DNA of 64,000 nt from Chloracidobacterium sp. N (GTDB lineage: Bacteria > Acidobacteriota > Blastocatellia > Chloracidobacteriales > Chloracidobacteriaceae): the NCBI RefSeq assembly GCF_018304765.1, contig NZ_CP072643.1, forward strand, positions 682,001 to 746,000, given 5' to 3'. Below, piece by piece: positions 44,138 through 53,274 of the stretch; position 1 is the stretch's first letter; each line of letters starts with the position of its first letter. Below the pieces are notes generated by a model. The model ran no database searches. It saw only the letters and a list, made by a program, of their open reading frames with translations, and was not told where the DNA came from. The translations under genes and the position numbers were made by a program.

Positions 44138-44153
44138 TGTCAACGCGTTGACA
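44138..44153. promoter_or_regulatory. Candidate parS centromere site
   Basis: TGTCAACGCGTTGACA is a perfect 16-bp palindrome starting 12 bp beyond the 3' end of parB. ParB recognition sites are typically 16-bp palindromes located in or next to the par operon; the consensus TGTTTCACGTGAAACA has the same length, the same TGT...ACA ends and a central CpG step. I saw no second copy in the window. ParB binding is not demonstrated. Confidence 0.6.
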
Positions 44154-44164
44154 GCACCCGCCGG

Positions 44165-45067
44165 TCACGCCTCCCCGGCGGCCAGCCGGTCGAGCGCCGC
44201 CTGAAGGGCCGCCCGCACCTCGGCCGCCGTTGTCACCGCCCGGCGGGCCGTCGTCGTCACCGTCACCCGCAGCGTGGCGGGCTTGTCCGGCAGGCGGTAG
44301 GCAAACCGGAAGACCGCCGCCCCGGCCGGCGCTTCCGCCTTCCGGGTCGGTGCGGCCGCCGGTTGTCCTCCCTCGCGGGCGGGGGCGCGTCCGGCTTCCG
44401 GGGCCGGCCCGGCGGACGGCCCCAGGGCCAGCCGCCTGGCGGCGGCCAGCCGCCGCGCCGGAGCCAATGCCAGCAGATCGAGCAGCATCCGCAGCGAACA
44501 CTGGGGAATCGTCGCGCAGACTTCCAGCACGGCGGCGTCCAGCTCCAGCACGCGCAGCCACATCGCCAGCGCCGACCGCTTCATCCCCAGCGCCTGCGCC
44601 GCCTGCGCCTGCGTCGGAAACCGCTGCGCCACCGCCCCCAGCGCGCGTGCCTTTTCCACGGCGTGGAGGTCTTCCCGCTGAAGGTTCTCGATGAGCGCCA
44701 GCACCTGCAGGTCGGCATCCGAGACTTCCGACCGCAGCACGACGGGCACCGCCGACAGCCCGGCCGCTCTGGCCGCCTGCCAGCGCCGGTGGCCGGCAAT
44801 GACCGTCACCCGCCCGTCGGCTTCGCGCCGCCCGATGAGCGGCTGCAAAATCCCGTGCTGCTGTATTGAAGCCGTCAGGTCGCGCAGGGCATCGGCATCG
44901 AAGGTGCGCCGTGGCTGGTAGGGATTTTCCCGCAGCGCGTCGAGCGGCACGTCCAGTACCCGGGCCGCCGGCTCCGCCCCCAACTCAGCCGCCACGTGGT
45001 CGGCCAGCGCCGACAGGCGGGCGGGTGAAAGGGTCGTACTTGTGGCAAATCGCTTGCTTTTGGACAT
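44165..45067 (-). CDS. parB: ParB chromosome/plasmid partition protein
   Basis: A 300-aa centromere-binding protein. The ParB N-terminal CTPase/nuclease-fold domain shows LDALRENPYQPRRTFD (~44-59), HGILQPLIGRR (~72) and the arginine patch AGHRRWQAARAAG (~90). The helix-turn-helix QAQAAQALGMKRSALAMWL lies at ~152-170. A long Ala/Pro/Arg linker leads to a C-terminal dimerisation-type domain. The ATG at 45067 lies 4 bp after the parA stop; the open frame runs far upstream inside parA and is a shadow. The candidate parS is immediately downstream. Confidence 0.92.
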   Translation of the reverse strand: MSKSKRFATSTTLSPARLSALADHVAAELGAEPAARVLDVPLDALRENPYQPRRTFDADALRDLTASIQQHGILQPLIGRREADGRVTVIAGHRRWQAARAAGLSAVPVVLRSEVSDADLQVLALIENLQREDLHAVEKARALGAVAQRFPTQAQAAQALGMKRSALAMWLRVLELDAAVLEVCATIPQCSLRMLLDLLALAPARRLAAARRLALGPSAGPAPEAGRAPAREGGQPAAAPTRKAEAPAGAAVFRFAYRLPDKPATLRVTVTTTARRAVTTAAEVRAALQAALDRLAAGEA

Positions 45068-45071
45068 AACC

Positions 45072-45860
45072 TCACCCGTGGTCAGATGACATCTGGAGCA
45101 CCGCCGTCGCCAGCGCGGCCACATCGGCCGCCGCCGGACACCGGGGTGCATAGCACTTGAGCGGCTGCCGCCGCGTACCGGCTTCGGAGACCGCCACATA
45201 GTCCCGAATGGGACTGAAGACGTGAAACCCGAACGAGGGGCAAATCCGCCCGGTGAGTTCGGCGTAGTGGTGGCGGTGCAGCACCAGACGGGGGTTGTAC
45301 AGCGTCGGCACCACGCCCAGCACCCGCAGCGGCGGCAGCCGCATGTTCTTGCGCCGCCGCTGCGCCCGGACGACCTCCAGTTGCACCTCGGCGAAGCTCT
45401 CCACCGACTTGGCTTCGGTCTGGACGGGGGCCAGCAGGGCATCGGCCGCCAGCAGAATCTGAAGCGTGATTTCGGAAATCTTCGGCGGGCAGTCAAACAG
45501 CACCCAGTCGTAGGCCGTCAGGTGCGCCTCGACCACAGCCAGCAGCCGGGCCGGATCGCTCTGCTGCATCAGGCTCAGCTCGTCGCCCACGAGAAACCGG
45601 TTGGCCAGTCCGATGGTCAGGTCAAACTCCGTCGGCCACAGGCGCGGAGCGGCTTCTGCGCCGTCGCAGACGGCGGCCCAGAATGTCTCCTCGCGGGGGC
45701 GCGCCGCCGGTTCCATCCCCAGAAAGCTGCCGAGCGTTCCCTGCGGGTCGGCGTCAATGACGAGCACCCGCTGACCGCGCGTGGCCAGTTCATAGCCCAG
45801 GTCGCGCGTCAGCGACGTTTTTCCCACCCCACCCGACTGGTTGAAAATTGCCACGCGCAT
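45072..45860 (-). CDS. parA: ParA-type partition ATPase with variant Walker A
   Basis: A 262-aa ParA/Soj-like ATPase. The Walker A loop reads FNQSGGVGKTSLT: the first 'signature' lysine of the deviant KGGVGKT motif is replaced by Ser, a variant also known from some Deinococcus and cyanobacterial ParA proteins (there often Ala). The A' motif VLVIDADPQG and the Walker B-like VLFDCPPKIS are intact. No N-terminal DNA-binding extension is present, so this is a small (type Ib or chromosomal) form. The start ATG overlaps the stop of the upstream hydrolase gene (TGATG), and parB follows 4 bp later. Confidence 0.93.
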   Translation of the reverse strand: MRVAIFNQSGGVGKTSLTRDLGYELATRGQRVLVIDADPQGTLGSFLGMEPAARPREETFWAAVCDGAEAAPRLWPTEFDLTIGLANRFLVGDELSLMQQSDPARLLAVVEAHLTAYDWVLFDCPPKISEITLQILLAADALLAPVQTEAKSVESFAEVQLEVVRAQRRRKNMRLPPLRVLGVVPTLYNPRLVLHRHHYAELTGRICPSFGFHVFSPIRDYVAVSEAGTRRQPLKCYAPRCPAAADVAALATAVLQMSSDHG

Positions 45861-46897
45861 CAGCCCCACCATGCCTCCACTGGATCGTCCGTGGTCAGCA
45901 CCCGCGCGCCAGCGGCTTCAAAAGAAGCCAGCGCCTGTTCGGCGGCGTCCGTGAAGTCGGCGCCGGGAACGACCACCGGCGCCATGGCATCCCGCAGCAG
46001 GACTATCCGGTGCGCCAGATACGGGTTGTGCTCCTGCACGAAAGCCAGCAGGTCGGCGACGCTTGCCACCACACAGTGGCTCGACGCCAGACCGGCCACC
46101 AGAATGACATCCGCCGTCAGCAGGCGCTTGAGCAGCGCCTCGTGGCGTACGGCACCCGGCATCGGCTGTCCGTCCCAGCACGTGGTCACTTCCGGGGCAA
46201 AGACGGAGTAGTTTTCTGTCAGGGGGCTGTCGCCTTTGAGCACCGGCGCATTCGCGGCACCGCGGGCAAAGGCGTGGAACAGGCAGGCATCCGCCAGCAC
46301 CCCGGCCAGCCGGTGGCCGGCTGTGCCCACGAGGCAATGGTAGGGCCAGACGTAGAGCGCATACTTGCCGGTCGCTTCCAGGCGCGTGCAGTAGTCCGTA
46401 ACCTGGTGTGTCAGCCATTCCGTCGTCACGCCAAGCGGCGCTGCCAGTGCCGGATTGGGGCGGTAGCGGCCGGCGCGGTAGTCGGCGGCGGTGATGACCG
46501 TGTGGGGAGCCACCGGCGTGCTGTCTTCGGTCAGATGGGCGCCCGGAAAAAACACCTGGTATGGCACGTGGCTGTCCAGCGTGCAGGTGATCTCTGAAAT
46601 CCAGGGCAGGTAACGGTACATAAACTCGACCGTCCGGCGGAGGGCATCCGTTCCGCCGGTTCCCGACCGGCCGGCGACGTACAGCGCCCCGGAGGGAAAG
46701 CAGAAGTCCACCTGCATGTCAATGACGAGCAGGTGCGCCCGCCGGGCATCGTCGGCCGCCGGGCGCAGGGAGTGGGCCTGTTGCCAGGCCATCGCTGGCG
46801 CAAAGAGCGCCTGTGGCGCCGTGCCCGGGTACTCGGCGGCAACAGTCTGGATGGGATCGTAGTGGGGCGGAAAGGGCAAGGGCGTGGTGTCAGACAT
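45860..46897 (-). CDS. Isochorismatase/nicotinamidase-family cysteine hydrolase
   Basis: A 345-aa protein, longer than classic nicotinamidases (~200 aa). The family triad and metal site are visible: Asp in LLVIDMQVDF (~55), DSH of CTLDSHVPYQ (~108) and the nucleophilic Cys in ASSHCVVAS (~274). An insertion between the metal-binding strand and the Cys loop (~115-215, including YALYVWPYHCLVGT) may set the substrate. Nicotinamide deamidation in NAD salvage is a reasonable guess but not certain. The start at 46897 is the first Met of the conserved part. The stop overlaps the parA start, so it heads the par operon. Confidence 0.8.
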   Translation of the reverse strand: MSDTTPLPFPPHYDPIQTVAAEYPGTAPQALFAPAMAWQQAHSLRPAADDARRAHLLVIDMQVDFCFPSGALYVAGRSGTGGTDALRRTVEFMYRYLPWISEITCTLDSHVPYQVFFPGAHLTEDSTPVAPHTVITAADYRAGRYRPNPALAAPLGVTTEWLTHQVTDYCTRLEATGKYALYVWPYHCLVGTAGHRLAGVLADACLFHAFARGAANAPVLKGDSPLTENYSVFAPEVTTCWDGQPMPGAVRHEALLKRLLTADVILVAGLASSHCVVASVADLLAFVQEHNPYLAHRIVLLRDAMAPVVVPGADFTDAAEQALASFEAAGARVLTTDDPVEAWWG

Positions 46898-47113
46898 CGG
46901 GGAGTTTTTCTGAAGAGAAGAGGATACGCTGGCAATGCGGCTGGAAGTCAGCGCGGCCGGCAACGCCATCCAGCGAGCACTGCGCACACAGACTTTGGAG
47001 CGCCGACAGACGAGCGTCAATAGACAACCTGCGCAGCCTCGGTTTATACATCCAGCAGTACCACGCAGTTACCAGACACCGGACGCCCCACCTGTGGCCA
47101 TCGCAACCCTCTT

Positions 47114-50100
47114 ATGCAGTCCCACTACGGATACTTTCTCGGTCTGTGTCTTTGTGTCTGGCTGGCGCTTACCGGCCCGGTCTTCGGACAGGCGACCACC
47201 TGGCCGCATGCACTGCGGTTTCAGCGGTTTGAACACAACCAGGCGCTGTCGAATCTGGCCGTTCACACACTGGTGCAGGACCGGTTTGGGCTGCTCTGGA
47301 TTGGCACTGAAGACGGCCTCAACCGCTACGATGGGCACAGCATCAAGCAGTACCGCCACCAGCCGGACGATCCGTACAGCCTGCCTGCGAACGGGGTGTT
47401 CAAGCTGCACGCAGCGCGCGACGGTACCCTGTGGGCACGGCTGGCAGACCGCAGTCTGTGCCGCTACGACTGGCAGCAGGACCGGTTTCTCCGCGAGCCA
47501 CTCAACCTGCCTGAAACTTCAAACTGGAGACTCAACATCCTCGCCGAAGACCAGCAGGGATACCTCTGGCTGGCCGGTCAAACCACACTCGTCCGCTATG
47601 ACCCACGCACGAAAACTTCCCGGTCCTTTGCACTACCGGAGGTGAAACCGCCGGAAACCGCACCGGCCCAGCCCATCGGTGTCCGCGACCTGACCATTGA
47701 CCACCAGGGACGTATCTGGGTCAACGTTTCCTTCCGGCTCTGCCGGTTCCACCCGGAGACCGGGTCCCTGGCAGCCACGGAAGTCAGCCTTGACCAAAAC
47801 AACCCGCTTTTGGCGCACCCCAACGGCTACCTCTACGGCGCGGCCAGGGTGAATGGTCAGCTCAGGCTGCTGGAGATGGCGCCGGAGACCGCACGGGTGG
47901 TTGGGGAGTATCCCATCGGGCAGCGACCGACCCTGACCGCGGAATTGACAGCCAACTTCCTTGTCGCCGACGGCGATCTGCTCTGGGTCGCCATCAACGG
48001 CATTGGCGTGGGGCGGTTCAACACGCGGACAAAAGCCCTCGACTACGCCGTGTATGACCGCGCCAACCCACGCAGCCTCGCCGGCGGTGAACCGCTTGCC
48101 ATCCTGCGCGACCGTTCGGGCGTGCTCTGGGTGGGCGATGTACGCCAGGGGCTGTCCCTGCTCACCCCCTATGCCGCCTATTTCAAGACCTACCGCAGTG
48201 ACCCCAATCGCCCTGACCACCTGAGCCTCAGCGACGACTACATCCGGGGGCTGTGTGAAGACCGCGCTGGCAATATCTGGGTCGGGACCCAGTACGGCGG
48301 CCTCAACTGTCTCGTCGCCCGGACCCGCACGATTCGGCACTTCCGGCATCGTCCGGGCGATACTGCCTCGCTGGCCCACGACGCTGTCTGGGCCGTGCTG
48401 GAAGACCGGCAGGGGCAACTCTGGGTGGGTTCACGCAGCGGGTTGCAGACATTCGATCCGCAACGGGAACGGTTCACAACCTTTCCCTTACCGCCAAATG
48501 AAGCAGGGCAACAGCCGGCGGTGCTTACCCTCTTTGAAGACATGGACGGCAGTCTGTGGGTGGGAAGCGGCGCACACATCTTCGCCATCCCGCCCGACCG
48601 CCGCCGGGTTACAGAACCTCTTGCGGCGCGCCTGACAGAAACTTCCCTTGCCGGGAAGATTGGCGAAGTACAGGCATTTTACCGGGATGCCCAAGGTGCG
48701 CTCTGGATTGGCCTGGACGAAGGACTGCTGCGCCTGGCGCCGGATGGCCGGACTCTGCGTTACTTTCAGGAGGAGCTGGGCCGGTCGGTTTCGGGCCCTC
48801 CGACGGTTTGTTACTTTCTCACGGACAGCGCCGGCCGGTTCTGGCTGGCGACCAAGGGCATGGGCCTGTTACAGTACGACCCGGCGCACGACCGCTTTCA
48901 GGCGCTGACCGAGCGCGACGGGCTGCCCCACAACAACGTCTATGCTGTGCTGGAAGACCGCCGGGGACGGCTGTGGATGAGCACCGACGACGGCATTGCC
49001 CGGTACGAACCCCGGACGGGCAAGCTGCGTCACTACCGCGCCGAAGAAGGCTTGCAGGGCCGGGAGTTCAACCGCCGGGCCCATCTCCAGACCCGGAGCG
49101 GCATTATCTTCTTTGGCGGTACGCAGGGACTGACCGCCTTTCCGCCAGACGAACTGGAAGACAACCCCTACCCGCCACCTGTTGTTGCCTTTGTTCAGAC
49201 GGGACAGCAGACACGACTCGTTACAGCGGAAAGCCCCCCGGTTGACATCCCCCGCGATGAACGCACTGTAACCCTCCAGTTGGCAGCGCTCGACTTCAAC
49301 GCCCCCCAATCCAACCAGTATGCCTACCGGGTGGAAGGGCGGGACGCCGGGTGGCGGGTGCTGGACCGGCAAAGCACACTTACGCTGCCCGATCTGTCAC
49401 CGGGCAACTGGGTCATCCACGTCAGGGCGTCCAATAACGACGGCGCCTGGAATGAGGACGGTCTGCGAGTCCGCCTGTACGTCCAGCCGCCCTGGTGGCG
49501 TACGACCTGGGCCTATGCCGGCTATTTTCTGGTCGGGACGCTGCTGGCGTGGGGTGGCTACCGGCTGCGCCGTGACCGGACGCGCCTGCTGATGCGCACG
49601 CGCGTGGCGCAGGCCAGACTCGCCGCCCAAACTCGCGCCAAGCAGCGGCAGACAAAACTTAGCCGTCAACTCGCTTACAAGAACCGGGAACTCATTGAGG
49701 CCAACGACCGGCTGCGGCAACTGGATGAAGTCAAGCAACGCTTTACGGCCATGCTCGTCCACGATCTGAAAGCGCCGCTGGCTTCGGTAAAGATGCTGCT
49801 GGAACTGCTCAAAACCCTTCTTGGCGACAGCATTGACCGGGAAATTCAGGAGATTATGGACAACACAGCCCGGAGCGCCGAGCGGACGCTTCAGCTCATC
49901 CATGAAATGCTGGAGGTGATGCGGGCGGAGGCCGGCGGGCTGCAACTTGACCTGCAGGAAACCAACCTGCGCACTGTGCTGGAAAGCGCCCTGGCAACCA
50001 TTCTGCCGCTCAGCCGGGACAAGCAACAAACCGTGGAAAGTGAGCTTGCGGCTGACTTGCCCAGCCTCAAAGCCGACGGGCCAAAGCTGGAGCGCGCCCT

Positions 50101-50485
50101 GGTCAACCTGCTGTCGAACGCCGTCAAATACACCCCGGAAGGTGGCTGCATCTGGTTGAAAACAAAAGTCATTCAGGGAACCGGAGTGGAACGTGGGCGA
50201 CGGTTCCTGGTGATCGAAGTCAGTGACACCGGCATCGGCATCCCGGAAACCGAACTGCCTTACATCTTTGATCCCTACCGCCAATCCACCAGAGGGCATG
50301 CCGTCGGGGCCGGGTTGGGACTGGCCATTGTGCGTAACATCATTGCCGCCCACGGCGGGAACGTCACCGTACGCAGCCAGGTCGGTGTTGGAACGACGTT
50401 CTGGGTCACGCTGCCACTTCCCCAGCCGGCACTTTCCAATCAGAATGAGGACCGCTCGGATGAGCCGGCATCGGCGGCATCCTGA
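47114..50485 (+). CDS. Sensor histidine kinase with Reg_prop beta-propeller ectodomain
   Basis: A 1123-aa one-component-like membrane kinase. A signal peptide (~1-26) is followed by about twelve Reg_prop repeats (for example DRFGLLWIGTEDGLNRYDG, ~56; DRRGRLWMSTDDGIARYEP, ~615), forming two seven-bladed propellers. A Y_Y_Y domain (~690-790) precedes one transmembrane helix (~797-817). A coiled coil leads to HisKA with phospho-acceptor His883 (MLVHDLKAPL) and HATPase (NLLSNAVKYTPEGG, DTGIGIPETELPYIFDPY, GAGLGLAIVRNI). Unlike Bacteroides hybrid sensors it lacks a receiver and an AraC output. Ligand and partner regulator are unknown. Confidence 0.92.
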   Translation: MQSHYGYFLGLCLCVWLALTGPVFGQATTWPHALRFQRFEHNQALSNLAVHTLVQDRFGLLWIGTEDGLNRYDGHSIKQYRHQPDDPYSLPANGVFKLHAARDGTLWARLADRSLCRYDWQQDRFLREPLNLPETSNWRLNILAEDQQGYLWLAGQTTLVRYDPRTKTSRSFALPEVKPPETAPAQPIGVRDLTIDHQGRIWVNVSFRLCRFHPETGSLAATEVSLDQNNPLLAHPNGYLYGAARVNGQLRLLEMAPETARVVGEYPIGQRPTLTAELTANFLVADGDLLWVAINGIGVGRFNTRTKALDYAVYDRANPRSLAGGEPLAILRDRSGVLWVGDVRQGLSLLTPYAAYFKTYRSDPNRPDHLSLSDDYIRGLCEDRAGNIWVGTQYGGLNCLVARTRTIRHFRHRPGDTASLAHDAVWAVLEDRQGQLWVGSRSGLQTFDPQRERFTTFPLPPNEAGQQPAVLTLFEDMDGSLWVGSGAHIFAIPPDRRRVTEPLAARLTETSLAGKIGEVQAFYRDAQGALWIGLDEGLLRLAPDGRTLRYFQEELGRSVSGPPTVCYFLTDSAGRFWLATKGMGLLQYDPAHDRFQALTERDGLPHNNVYAVLEDRRGRLWMSTDDGIARYEPRTGKLRHYRAEEGLQGREFNRRAHLQTRSGIIFFGGTQGLTAFPPDELEDNPYPPPVVAFVQTGQQTRLVTAESPPVDIPRDERTVTLQLAALDFNAPQSNQYAYRVEGRDAGWRVLDRQSTLTLPDLSPGNWVIHVRASNNDGAWNEDGLRVRLYVQPPWWRTTWAYAGYFLVGTLLAWGGYRLRRDRTRLLMRTRVAQARLAAQTRAKQRQTKLSRQLAYKNRELIEANDRLRQLDEVKQRFTAMLVHDLKAPLASVKMLLELLKTLLGDSIDREIQEIMDNTARSAERTLQLIHEMLEVMRAEAGGLQLDLQETNLRTVLESALATILPLSRDKQQTVESELAADLPSLKADGPKLERALVNLLSNAVKYTPEGGCIWLKTKVIQGTGVERGRRFLVIEVSDTGIGIPETELPYIFDPYRQSTRGHAVGAGLGLAIVRNIIAAHGGNVTVRSQVGVGTTFWVTLPLPQPALSNQNEDRSDEPASAAS

Positions 50486-50524
50486 GTGAACCTGGTTCCG
50501 AGTGAAACCTGGCAAGGAGCTTCT

Positions 50525-50854
50525 ATGTCATTTCCCATCGTGGTCTTAGCCTATTTTCGCGCCAAACCGGAGCATCTCGCGGAGCTTCGCGCGGCGCTGG
50601 CCGAGCTTATCCGCGCCACCCGCCGCGAGCCGGGCTGTCTGCGCTACGATTTGCACGTTGCGGCTGACGATCCAACCTCGTTTGTCATGATTGAGCAGTG
50701 GGCCACCCGGACCGCACTCGAAGCCCACCTGGCACAGCCCCACACCCGGACGGCGCTGGCCAAGGTTCCGGCGTGGCTGGCAGATGAGGTGCGTATTTCG
50801 CAGTGGACGGCGCTCGAACTCGACCAACTTGCAGCGGCCCGGCACAGTTCCTGA
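50525..50854 (+). CDS. Antibiotic biosynthesis monooxygenase (ABM/YgiN) domain protein
   Basis: A 109-aa single-domain ferredoxin-like dimeric alpha+beta barrel protein. Diagnostic parts are AYFRAKPEHLAELRAALAEL, TRREPGCLRYDLHVAADDP and FVMIEQWATRTALEAHLAQP. Family members act on quinones or aromatic polyketides without cofactor, or are of unknown function. Start 50525 has AAGGAG six bases upstream; the longer frame from 50486 lacks this. It is followed 24 bp later by an aldo/keto reductase, so the two probably share a transcript. Confidence 0.88.
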   Translation: MSFPIVVLAYFRAKPEHLAELRAALAELIRATRREPGCLRYDLHVAADDPTSFVMIEQWATRTALEAHLAQPHTRTALAKVPAWLADEVRISQWTALELDQLAAARHSS

Positions 50855-50878
50855 ACGCACACCCCGGAGGTGCAGAGC

Positions 50879-51778
50879 ATGGAGTACCGACAACTTGGCC
50901 ACACCGGTATGCGCGTCAGCGCCCTGGGCTTTGGCGGGGCCGAAATCGGCTTTACGCCGGGGATCACCCAGGGACAGGTGACGGCCCTGATTACGGCAGC
51001 CCTGGATACAGGGCTGAACGTCGTGGACACCGCCGCAGCGTACCAAACGAGCGAGGCGCTGCTGGGCGTGGCGCTCCAGGGACGGCGGTCAGAGGTGTTC
51101 ATCTTCACGAAGTGCGGGGCGACGGAGGGCTTTACCCGCTACGACTGGTCCACGGAAGGCATCCTGAGCCACATCAGCGAAAGCCTCCGGCGGCTGCGGA
51201 CGGACTACCTTGACCTTGTGCAACTGCACTCCTGCGATGCCGCCACCCTGCGGCAGGGCGATGCCATTCTGGGGCTGCAACGGGCGCGGGAAAAGGGCTG
51301 GACGCGCTACATCGGCTACAGCGGGGATGGCGAAGCCGCCCGGTTGGCCGTGACCATGGGCGTGTTTGACACCCTGCAAACCTCCATCAGCATTGCCGAT
51401 CAGGAAGCGCTTGAGCTGACGCTGCCGCTGGCCCGCGAGCGGCAAATGGGTGTGATTGCCAAGCGTCCGATTGCCAACGCCGCCTGGCGCACCGGGCGCA
51501 AGCCGAAAGACCCCTACCACCACGTGTACTGGGAGCGGCTCCAGAAGCTCAACTACCCGTTTCTGGCCTGGGAAGTGGATGCGGCTGTCGGTTATGCCCT
51601 GCGGTTTACGCTCTCCCAGCCGGGCGTCCACACGGCGATTGTCGGCACGACCCAGCCGGGCCGGTGGGAATCCAACGCGCGGCAGCTTCTGGCCGGGCCG
51701 CTTTCCGAGGCGGAAATTGCTGCCATCCGGGAACGGTGGCACGCGGTCGCCGATGCTTCCTGGGTCGGTCAGGTGTAA
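50879..51778 (+). CDS. Aldo/keto reductase
   Basis: A 299-aa NAD(P)H-dependent oxidoreductase of the TIM-barrel AKR superfamily. The catalytic tetrad is visible: Asp and Tyr in VVDTAAAYQTSEALLG (~46-58), Lys in IFTKCGATEG (~76) and His in DLVQLHSCDA (~112). The C-terminal cofactor-binding region is short (TAIVGTTQPGRWESNARQ). L-galactose dehydrogenase/YhdN-like branches are similar in length. GGAGG lies eight bases before the ATG; a GTG three codons upstream was rejected. Substrate unknown. Confidence 0.92.
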   Translation: MEYRQLGHTGMRVSALGFGGAEIGFTPGITQGQVTALITAALDTGLNVVDTAAAYQTSEALLGVALQGRRSEVFIFTKCGATEGFTRYDWSTEGILSHISESLRRLRTDYLDLVQLHSCDAATLRQGDAILGLQRAREKGWTRYIGYSGDGEAARLAVTMGVFDTLQTSISIADQEALELTLPLARERQMGVIAKRPIANAAWRTGRKPKDPYHHVYWERLQKLNYPFLAWEVDAAVGYALRFTLSQPGVHTAIVGTTQPGRWESNARQLLAGPLSEAEIAAIRERWHAVADASWVGQV

Positions 51779-51808
51779 TGGAGAGCGACCGGCGCAGCCG
51801 GGAATCGT

Positions 51809-53260
51809 TCACCGGGCAAGCACCCGGACGAGAATGCCCAGGCGATCCACGAGGGTACGGGCTGCCGTGCCGAAACCCAGCCGCAGCGTATCCACAAAAC
51901 GGTCGAAAGGTGACGCGCTGCCATCCGGCGGACCGTCAAGCAGGAAGGCCGTAAAGGCCGCGGCCAGCCCCTGCCCGCCATCCGCCACGACATTCCAGCC
52001 GGGACGAAAGTTCGACGCCACGCCTTCCAGCATCTGCACCAGACGAAAGGCGTAGAGCAGGTCGGGCGGAATGACGAACTTGAGATTCGGATAACCACGC
52101 AGCAGGTCTTCCAGCGCCGTCACCCGTCCGCGGGTGTCCTGATTGAAGGCGACGCTGAGCCGCGCAAACGACACCACGAACCGTTCGGCTTCAGCGCGGG
52201 GCGCGTCGGGCGGCAGCATCCCGGACGCATAGAGACACTCGACCACCCGCCCGATGTCGCCGCTGAGCGCGGCCCGGGCAGCGGTGTAGAGCGTACGGCG
52301 CGTCGGTTCGGAAAGCTCCCGTACCAGTCCGAAGTCGAGCAGAACCAGCGTGCCGTCGGGCTGCACCAGAAAGTTCCCCGGATGCGGATCGGCGTGGTAG
52401 TAGCCGTCCAGCAGCATCATGCGGGCGTAGAGTTCGACGAGGCGGTTGAGCAGGGCGTCGCCGTCGAGCCCCCAGGCGCGGATTTGCTCCACGTTGGCAA
52501 TGCGGACGCCGGAGCAGAACTCCAGCGTCAGCACATTCGGCGTACAGCGCGCCGGAACGGTGTAGGGCACATACACGCCCGGTATTCCGGCCAGTTGCTC
52601 GCGCAGGCGTTCGGCATGCTCGCGTTCGGCGGCAAAGTCGGCTTCCTCAAAAAACCCAGCCTCAATGGCGTCCAGAATGTCGTCAATGAGGTCCCACTGG
52701 CGGCGCGGATCGATCCGGCGGCCCAGACGCGCCCAGAAGCGGAGCACCCGCAGGTCGAGCGCCAGCAGTTCGCGGGTGTCGGGGCGCAGAAACTTGACGA
52801 CGACTTCCCGGCCGGCGTACCGGGCGCGGTGCACCTGCCCGATGCTGGCCGTGGCGAGGGGTGTTTCCTCGAAGGCCTCGAACGCCAGGTGGAGCGGCAT
52901 TCCGAACTCACGTTCGAGCGCCGGTTTGACCACCCGAAACGGCACGGGTGTGACGCTATCCTGAAGACGGGCAAGCTGCACGACGTAGGGCGGCGGCAGA
53001 AAGTCCGCGCGGACGCCGAGAAGCTGCCCCAGTTTGACGAAAATGACACCCAGCCGCTCGCAGGCTTCACGCAAACGCTGCGCTGCGCGCTCATCGAGCG
53101 GGGACAGACGGGCGGGGGAAGCGCGCAGGGCCGCCCAGAGCAGCCGGCGGGCAACCAGCCACCACACCGGCAGCAGCGTCGCCACAATCGTCAGCGTGCG
53201 GACGAGCAAACGCAGCGGGCGCACCGCTCTGAGAGGCCCGGTTGTGACGGAAGGCGGCAT
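51809..53260 (-). CDS. AarF/UbiB/ABC1-family atypical kinase-like protein
   Basis: A 483-aa UbiB-type protein. The KxGQ motif appears as FVKLGQLLGVRAD (~74), the Ala-rich nucleotide loop as ATASIGQVHRARY (~132) and the kinase Lys as VVVKFLRPD (~150). The catalytic and metal-binding segments are YYHADPHPGNFLV (~290) and VLLDFGLV (~310). An N-terminal hydrophobic helix (~22-45) is present, but the usual C-terminal pair of transmembrane helices is not obvious. Family members support quinone synthesis or lipid metabolism. The upstream META-domain gene ends 14 bp before, so the two form an operon. Confidence 0.9.
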   Translation of the reverse strand: MPPSVTTGPLRAVRPLRLLVRTLTIVATLLPVWWLVARRLLWAALRASPARLSPLDERAAQRLREACERLGVIFVKLGQLLGVRADFLPPPYVVQLARLQDSVTPVPFRVVKPALEREFGMPLHLAFEAFEETPLATASIGQVHRARYAGREVVVKFLRPDTRELLALDLRVLRFWARLGRRIDPRRQWDLIDDILDAIEAGFFEEADFAAEREHAERLREQLAGIPGVYVPYTVPARCTPNVLTLEFCSGVRIANVEQIRAWGLDGDALLNRLVELYARMMLLDGYYHADPHPGNFLVQPDGTLVLLDFGLVRELSEPTRRTLYTAARAALSGDIGRVVECLYASGMLPPDAPRAEAERFVVSFARLSVAFNQDTRGRVTALEDLLRGYPNLKFVIPPDLLYAFRLVQMLEGVASNFRPGWNVVADGGQGLAAAFTAFLLDGPPDGSASPFDRFVDTLRLGFGTAARTLVDRLGILVRVLAR

Positions 53261-53274
53261 GGGAACGGCCTGGG

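Noticed and set aside
45072-45496. Upstream extension of the parB reading frame
   Set aside because: It lies wholly within parA in another frame; the ATG at 45067 right after the parA stop is the natural start.
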